The position numbers and the translations under genes are program-made. Positions 59,089 through 64,000 of a DNA stretch of 64,000 bases are shown here, in pieces (within the stretch, counting starts at the first letter, position 1; each line of letters opens with the position of its first letter). The notes beneath the pieces were generated by a model. It had not been told where the DNA came from and did no database searches. It was given only the letters and a program-made list of their open reading frames with translations. Source of the stretch: Mayamaea pseudoterrestris (lineage: Eukaryota > Bacillariophyta > Bacillariophyceae > Sellaphorales > Sellaphoraceae); NCBI GenBank assembly GCA_027923505.1, contig BROI01000003.1, positions 682,001-746,000 of the forward strand, in the 5' to 3' direction.

Positions 59089-62000
59089 TGTTGCAGGATG
59101 CGAACGAAAACAGCGAAAATCGGGCAAGTCACACCGAATGTCCGATAGGGTGACACAGCGGCACTCGCGGCTCACCACAGCCTCACGATCGCGTGATGCG
59201 TGGCAGCGACGGCTTCGAAGCGATTCAACAAGTATATTGCTGAAACTAGTGCGATATAGAGTAGAAACAAGCAGACTTACTAAGCTTGAAGAGTTAAGAA
59301 AGCGATTTATTCGTCTCTCGTATTGTAGCAACTGCAAGCTTGGATTGGCCATCCAAGGACAGCTACAAGCGAAAGGTGCAACGATTTGATTTACAAGTTA
59401 CAAGATTAACACTGTCTTGAGACTCATTGCCTCGGCATAGAGACTTTATCGACGAAGAGTACTATTGATTTACGAAGTAACGTGGACGCACGTTGGTTCT
59501 TGGCCCGGAAAGTTCCGCAGGTGATAGCAAGAACATTGTCACGACGACAACGATGGCGGAAACTCGCGCGCAGAAAGACGCGGCGTTTGCGCATGTTTAC
59601 GAAGAGAACGTAGGCGTTTTCCAAGATCCTCAGTTCAAGGAGTTATTCGACGAACTCGGAGTAGAATCGCTTACGCAACTGATCGAGATGGAGTACGACG
59701 ATTTCGCGACGAAGTGGAACGTCACGACGACGACAACGACGACGACTGACGATGGCGACAATGTCACGCAGGAAACGAGCGAACACTCGCTAACGAAGAT
59801 GAAACAACGCACGATCACGAACGCGATCGAATGGTATTTGGCGCAAGAGTCGCCGGACATCAAGACATGGTCGCAACTGACCACCGAAACGCTGGCGACG
59901 TTCGTCACAGCACGAGCGAAGGAACGAGTCCAAGCGCGCAACATTGCGAGCGTGGGCAGCGGAAGCGGAGCGAAACCTCCAGCGAAGGAAAGCGAAACGG
60001 AATCCAAGAAGGACGAATCCAAGGACTCCACGCTAACGAACGAAGGCAACGAGTCGAAGCCCGACTCGGCCGACAAGGTGCCACCGACGAGTGTGGACGT
60101 GGACACGAAGCAGTCACCGACATCCGTACTGGACCTCGGCGACGACGAAGACGACGAGAAGTATTCAGACCAATTTACGAAGTCTATCAAGTTCTCGGCG
60201 AGGGATTGTAAAGAAATGAAGCTGGATTCCTCGTGGAAACAGTGGATTTCCGAGTTGAAAGTCATCGCTACATTGCACGACTTCCACGAAGTCTTTGACG
60301 ACGATTATGACCCGAAGGAAAAGGGACCGAAAGAACAGAAGGCGTATGCAAAGAAGAATGTGTTTGTATACAGGATCTTTCTCACGCACTGTCGAACTCC
60401 GTCTGCATCACTCGCAGTACAGCAGTTCAAGAAGACGATGGACGGACGCGAAGTCTACCAACGATTGCGAACGCGATACGAAGAAGGCGCTACTGCTCAC
60501 ATCGAGAAGGAACGCGCGCGAACGGAACTGCAGGGAATGCGGCTGACCGAGAAGTGGTCACGGCCGACGATCGAATTTCTCGCACTGTTCTACAAGAAAG
60601 TCATCTGGCTGCTCGAAATGGACGCAGAAGCTCTGACAGGTTTACAACGATACGACATGCTACGCGACGCTTTCTCCGAGCACACAGGATTCAGCGCATC
60701 ACTAGCAGGTTTTGACGGAATGATTGCCATCAAGAAACACATGGGGCAACACGACTCGGAAGACAATTTCGCGCAGTTGTACGCGCACTTAGAAGAGTGC
60801 TGCATCAAGTATGACAAGAAACACCCATCGACGACGAAGACTAAGCGCACAATCAATCAAGCGCAGTCTAGTGGAACGAAAGGAGGCGGCGGCGGCAATG
60901 GCGGCGCGACTCCAAGCGGCTTATCGGCGGAACGATTTGCAGCGATCATGAAGAAACCTCACGCGAGCGTGAAGGATGAAGTCTGGTTGGAGATGAAGTT
61001 TGATCAGCGAAAGCAGTTGAAGGACAAGCGTGCGACGGCGCCCAAGACACCCGAAAACGGATGGCGACCGCGCAACCAACGAGGCACGGCTACGACGCAG
61101 ACGCAAGTCAACGCGGCGCATCAAGAGCGTCACGCGACGGAATCTGTAGCGAACGATCACGCAAGCGTTCCTGGCACGATTAATATTCAGCCCGGCAATA
61201 GTGGAATGTCAGTCCAAACGGCTGCACGATCGGTTCTGCAAGCGAACAATGCGAGTACTACAACTCAGCAAGTGACAGGATCGTTGACGACTGATAACAC
61301 CGGACGAGGTACATTCAGCTTCAACATGCATCGTCGTATGCGCGTCAATCGCGCACACTACGAGCGGATCAACGAAGGCGCGCTCATCGACAGCGGCGCG
61401 AACGGAGGCTTATGCGGAGGAGACATGCTCGTCGTTTCGGAAACGAACGCCGAGGTGGATGTGACTGGTATTGACGATCATATTGTCCCAGCTCTCAAGA
61501 TTGGCACTGCAGCTGGACTGGCAAAGACCCTTAGTGGCGAAACCATTCTGCTTCTGTGTCACCAGTATGCTTTAAAGCGAGACGGACCGACGATTCATTG
61601 CCCGAATCAATTGCGCGCAATGGGACATCGCGTCGACGATATTCCGACCATGTTTGGCGGAACGCAACGAATTACGACGAACATTGGAGGCTACGTTTTG
61701 CCATTGGCAATTCGCGATGGCCTGGTGTACTTGGACGTGACGAAACCCACGTTCGATGATTTGGATAAGTATCCGACTGTCATCATGACGTCGGACGTGC
61801 CGTGGGACCCGACTGTTTACGATGTCGAGCACGCGCACGACGATTTCGACGAACGAGATCACGATTATGGATCTTTCGACGAACGATTCGATGATGACGG
61901 TATCACGCACCGCAATCGTCACACGCCGACACGCACTGGCGACGAACTTGACGTACTGATCAATCGGTGCGTGCGACACGCTCAGTTTTCACGCGTTAAT

Positions 62001-64000
62001 TTGCGGAAGCTAAGAAGCAAGGAACCGGACTATAATGCTCTTCGGCCGTACCTCGGATGGGTCCCGACTGAGCGCGTTCAACAGACTTTACGTCACACGG
62101 AAGCATGGTATCATCTCAGCGCACACCCGCGATTACCATTTCGACACCTCACGAAATCACGATTTCCGGCCGCGAACGTTCAGCGGTTGCGCGAACTATT
62201 CGCCACGGACACGATACACTCTGACACGCCAGCTTTGGATGATGGAATTCTAGGGCATGGGGGAGCTACTAAGATGCAGCTCTTTGTTGGACGAGAAAGT
62301 TTTTACACGCGCGGCTACCCGATGAAGTCGGAGAGCGAAATGTCAAACGCGTTAGAGGATTTTATCCGCGAAGTGGGCGCTCCTAACGGACTGCTCAGCG
62401 ACAATGCCAAGTCGGAGACTGGCAAGGCTGTGAGGATCTCTGTCGGATGTACAATATTCCTCAAGTGACCACAGAACCGGGTCATCAGAACAAAATCCAT
62501 GCGAACGTCACACGTCGCACATTAAGCCACTGATGGAGAACCTCCAACGAGATTCGGGTTCGCCAGGCCATTGCTGGGTTTTGCTGATTAAATTCGTAAT
62601 CATGATACTGAACGTCCTCGCGACGAAATCGCTGGGATGGCGCACGCCAACGGAAGTTGCGTTCGGAAATCTGCCGGATATTTCGCCTTTGTTACATTTC
62701 AAGTGGTGGGAACCGGTCACGTTTGAGGCGCAGGGGAGTTTTCCCTCGGCGGTACGATCTGGCAACGGCCGATTCGTGGGCATCGCAGAGAATAGCGGTC
62801 CGCACATGACTTTTCTCGTTCTGACGGACGACACGCTTCAGGCGATTCCGCGCTCCAACGTGGTCTCGCGCAGCTACTTGTTACCACGAGAGTTGCCTTC
62901 CTTCCCTGAGTCTGGAGGAGATTTCTGAAGAAGCTACACGCGCAAGCGAGCGAAATTTTGAAACTCCAGATCTCGCGACAGGACGCTACCATAGCACGCA
63001 TGTGACAGAAAGTAGTCACGACAACTACGAAGGAAACGACGACGAAACAATTCCGATGGCGAACCACGCCAACGTACCAGCGAAGTTCTTCAGAAGGGCT
63101 GAGCAAGAATCAGGGAATAAATGCCCTCTGTTCTCTCCAAGCGAACTCATCGGACGCACGTTCGTAAGGGAACACGAAAACGGTCAGAAAATGCGAGCGA
63201 CTGTATGCGAATATATCGAAGTACGCGATAACGAGCTACTCGAAACGACGAAAGGTTTCCTAATCCAAATGGGAGAGGAGCCAGCGAAAGACTTAATAAG
63301 TTACAACGAACTGTCGGATTTAATCGAACGACAGATGGACGAAGATATACGAAACGATCCGGCGACTCAGTGGGTATTCACGAAGGTAATCGGACACGAG
63401 CTTAATTTGAAACCGAACGATCCGACATACAAAGGAAGTTCAAGTAACGTTCTCGTCGAATGGACTGACGGAACGACGACGTGGGAGCCTCTCGCGATCA
63501 TGAAGAAGGACGATCCGATAACGATCGCAGAGTATGGACTCAAGCACGGCTTACTCGACAAGCCAGGATGGAAGCAGCTGGAGCATTACACTCGGAAGCG
63601 AAAGAAGTTTCGACAGATGGTAACAGCGGCGAAACGAAAATCGAAAGCAAACGGCGTACGCTACAAATTCGGCGTAAGGTTGCCGCGCAATTATAAAGAT
63701 GCGAAAGCTCTCGACGAGATCAACGGCAACACGCTGTGGACGGATGCGATTCGAACGGAATTAAATCAGATAAATGATTACGACACGTTCGCAGATCAAG
63801 GAGTCGGTAAGGTTATGCCGGCGCCGTGGAAACGAATAAACGTGCACATGATATTCGATGTCAAGCACGATTTGCGACGGAAAGCACGACTCGTCGCAGG
63901 AGGACATATGACAGAGCCGCCGAAGGATTCAGTTTACTCGGGCGTTGTGTCATTGCGAAGTCTACGAATGGTAGCGATGTTAGCGGAACTCAACGGTCTG
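59089..64000 (+). mobile_element. Ty1/copia LTR retrotransposon of diatom CoDi type (3' part outside window), broken
   Basis: The element starts at about 59089 (TGTTGC, the usual LTR start), directly against the minisatellite, and runs off the right edge. A presumed 5' LTR and leader occupy about 59089-59550, with the LTR end not resolved. Parts in order: a gag-like region from about 59553, an aspartic protease near 61390 (LIDSGANGGLCGG), a pre-integrase and integrase core region at about 61550-62450, an integrase C-terminal segment near 62630 (LGWRTPTEVAFGN), a chromodomain-like module near 63440 (VEWTDGTTTWEP) and the start of reverse transcriptase from about 63730 (KARLVAGGHM). Part order fits copia. 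The element is broken, with roughly two or three interruptions in the visible part. Age cannot be judged because the second LTR is not in the window. Confidence 0.88.

Noticed and set aside
1-64000. A single clustered pathway or new defence-type system
   Set aside because: The genes belong to unrelated housekeeping functions with mixed strands and ordinary diatom spacing. I see no co-directional cluster of unknown genes with a shared theme.
1-64000. tRNA, rRNA or other structured RNA genes
   Set aside because: I looked in the intergenic stretches for cloverleaf-type arms and conserved boxes and saw none; a covariance-model search would settle it.

Overview
The window is nuclear DNA from a stramenopile alga, almost certainly a diatom. 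Genes are compact and intron-poor, with short GT-AG introns (about 70-263 bp). Several proteins carry the bipartite plastid presequence of secondary-plastid algae: a signal peptide followed by an aromatic-led motif such as SAFAP in the geranylgeranyl reductase at 17647. The Ty1/copia element at the right end resembles the diatom CoDi type. I cannot name the species. Many frames open at GTG or TTG, so starts were moved to the first convincing ATG. Thirteen introns are proposed from splice sites, phase and continuity of the protein family.

Layout. 0-5.8 kb: the end of a Pro/Ser-rich, Gly/Lys-repeat protein, an AIM24-like protein, a DGAT2-like acyltransferase and a YbeY-like endoribonuclease. 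6-12 kb: a protein kinase, an unknown, a plastid FAS1 protein, a Nei/Fpg glycosylase fused to two SAP domains, and a pirin. 12-24 kb: NEMF/Rqc2, a coiled-coil protein, geranylgeranyl reductase and a FIG4-type phosphatase. 24-33 kb: mostly unrecognised low-complexity proteins, a two-exon putative nuclear protein and an mL40-like mitoribosomal protein. 33.1-35.2 kb: a long-inverted-repeat element holding a decayed gypsy-like fragment, set in tandem palindromic repeats. 35-52 kb: a SWEET transporter, a SMYD-like SET protein, two DUF4239 bestrophin-like plastid proteins, a D27-like carotenoid isomerase, a signal-peptide-peptidase-like protease, a PP1 inhibitor-2-like protein and a tail-anchored unknown. 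52-57 kb: MsrA, a recent 848-bp tandem duplication giving a truncated and a whole eIF6 gene, and a two-pore K+ channel. 57.6-59.1 kb: a 69-bp minisatellite with higher-order structure. 59.1-64 kb: a broken copia element running off the window.

The genes are housekeeping functions rather than one pathway. Themes are plastid isoprenoid and membrane functions (geranylgeranyl reductase, D27-like, two DUF4239, FAS1), ribosome biology (YbeY, NEMF, eIF6, mL40-like), lipid and phosphoinositide metabolism (DGAT2-like, FIG4), and damage repair (Nei-SAP, MsrA). Divergent pairs with very short gaps are common, so shared promoters are likely. I found no tRNA, rRNA or CRISPR. The less ordinary content is the eIF6 duplication, the nested repeats upstream of the SWEET gene, the higher-order minisatellite beside the copia element, and the Val2 Nei-SAP glycosylase.
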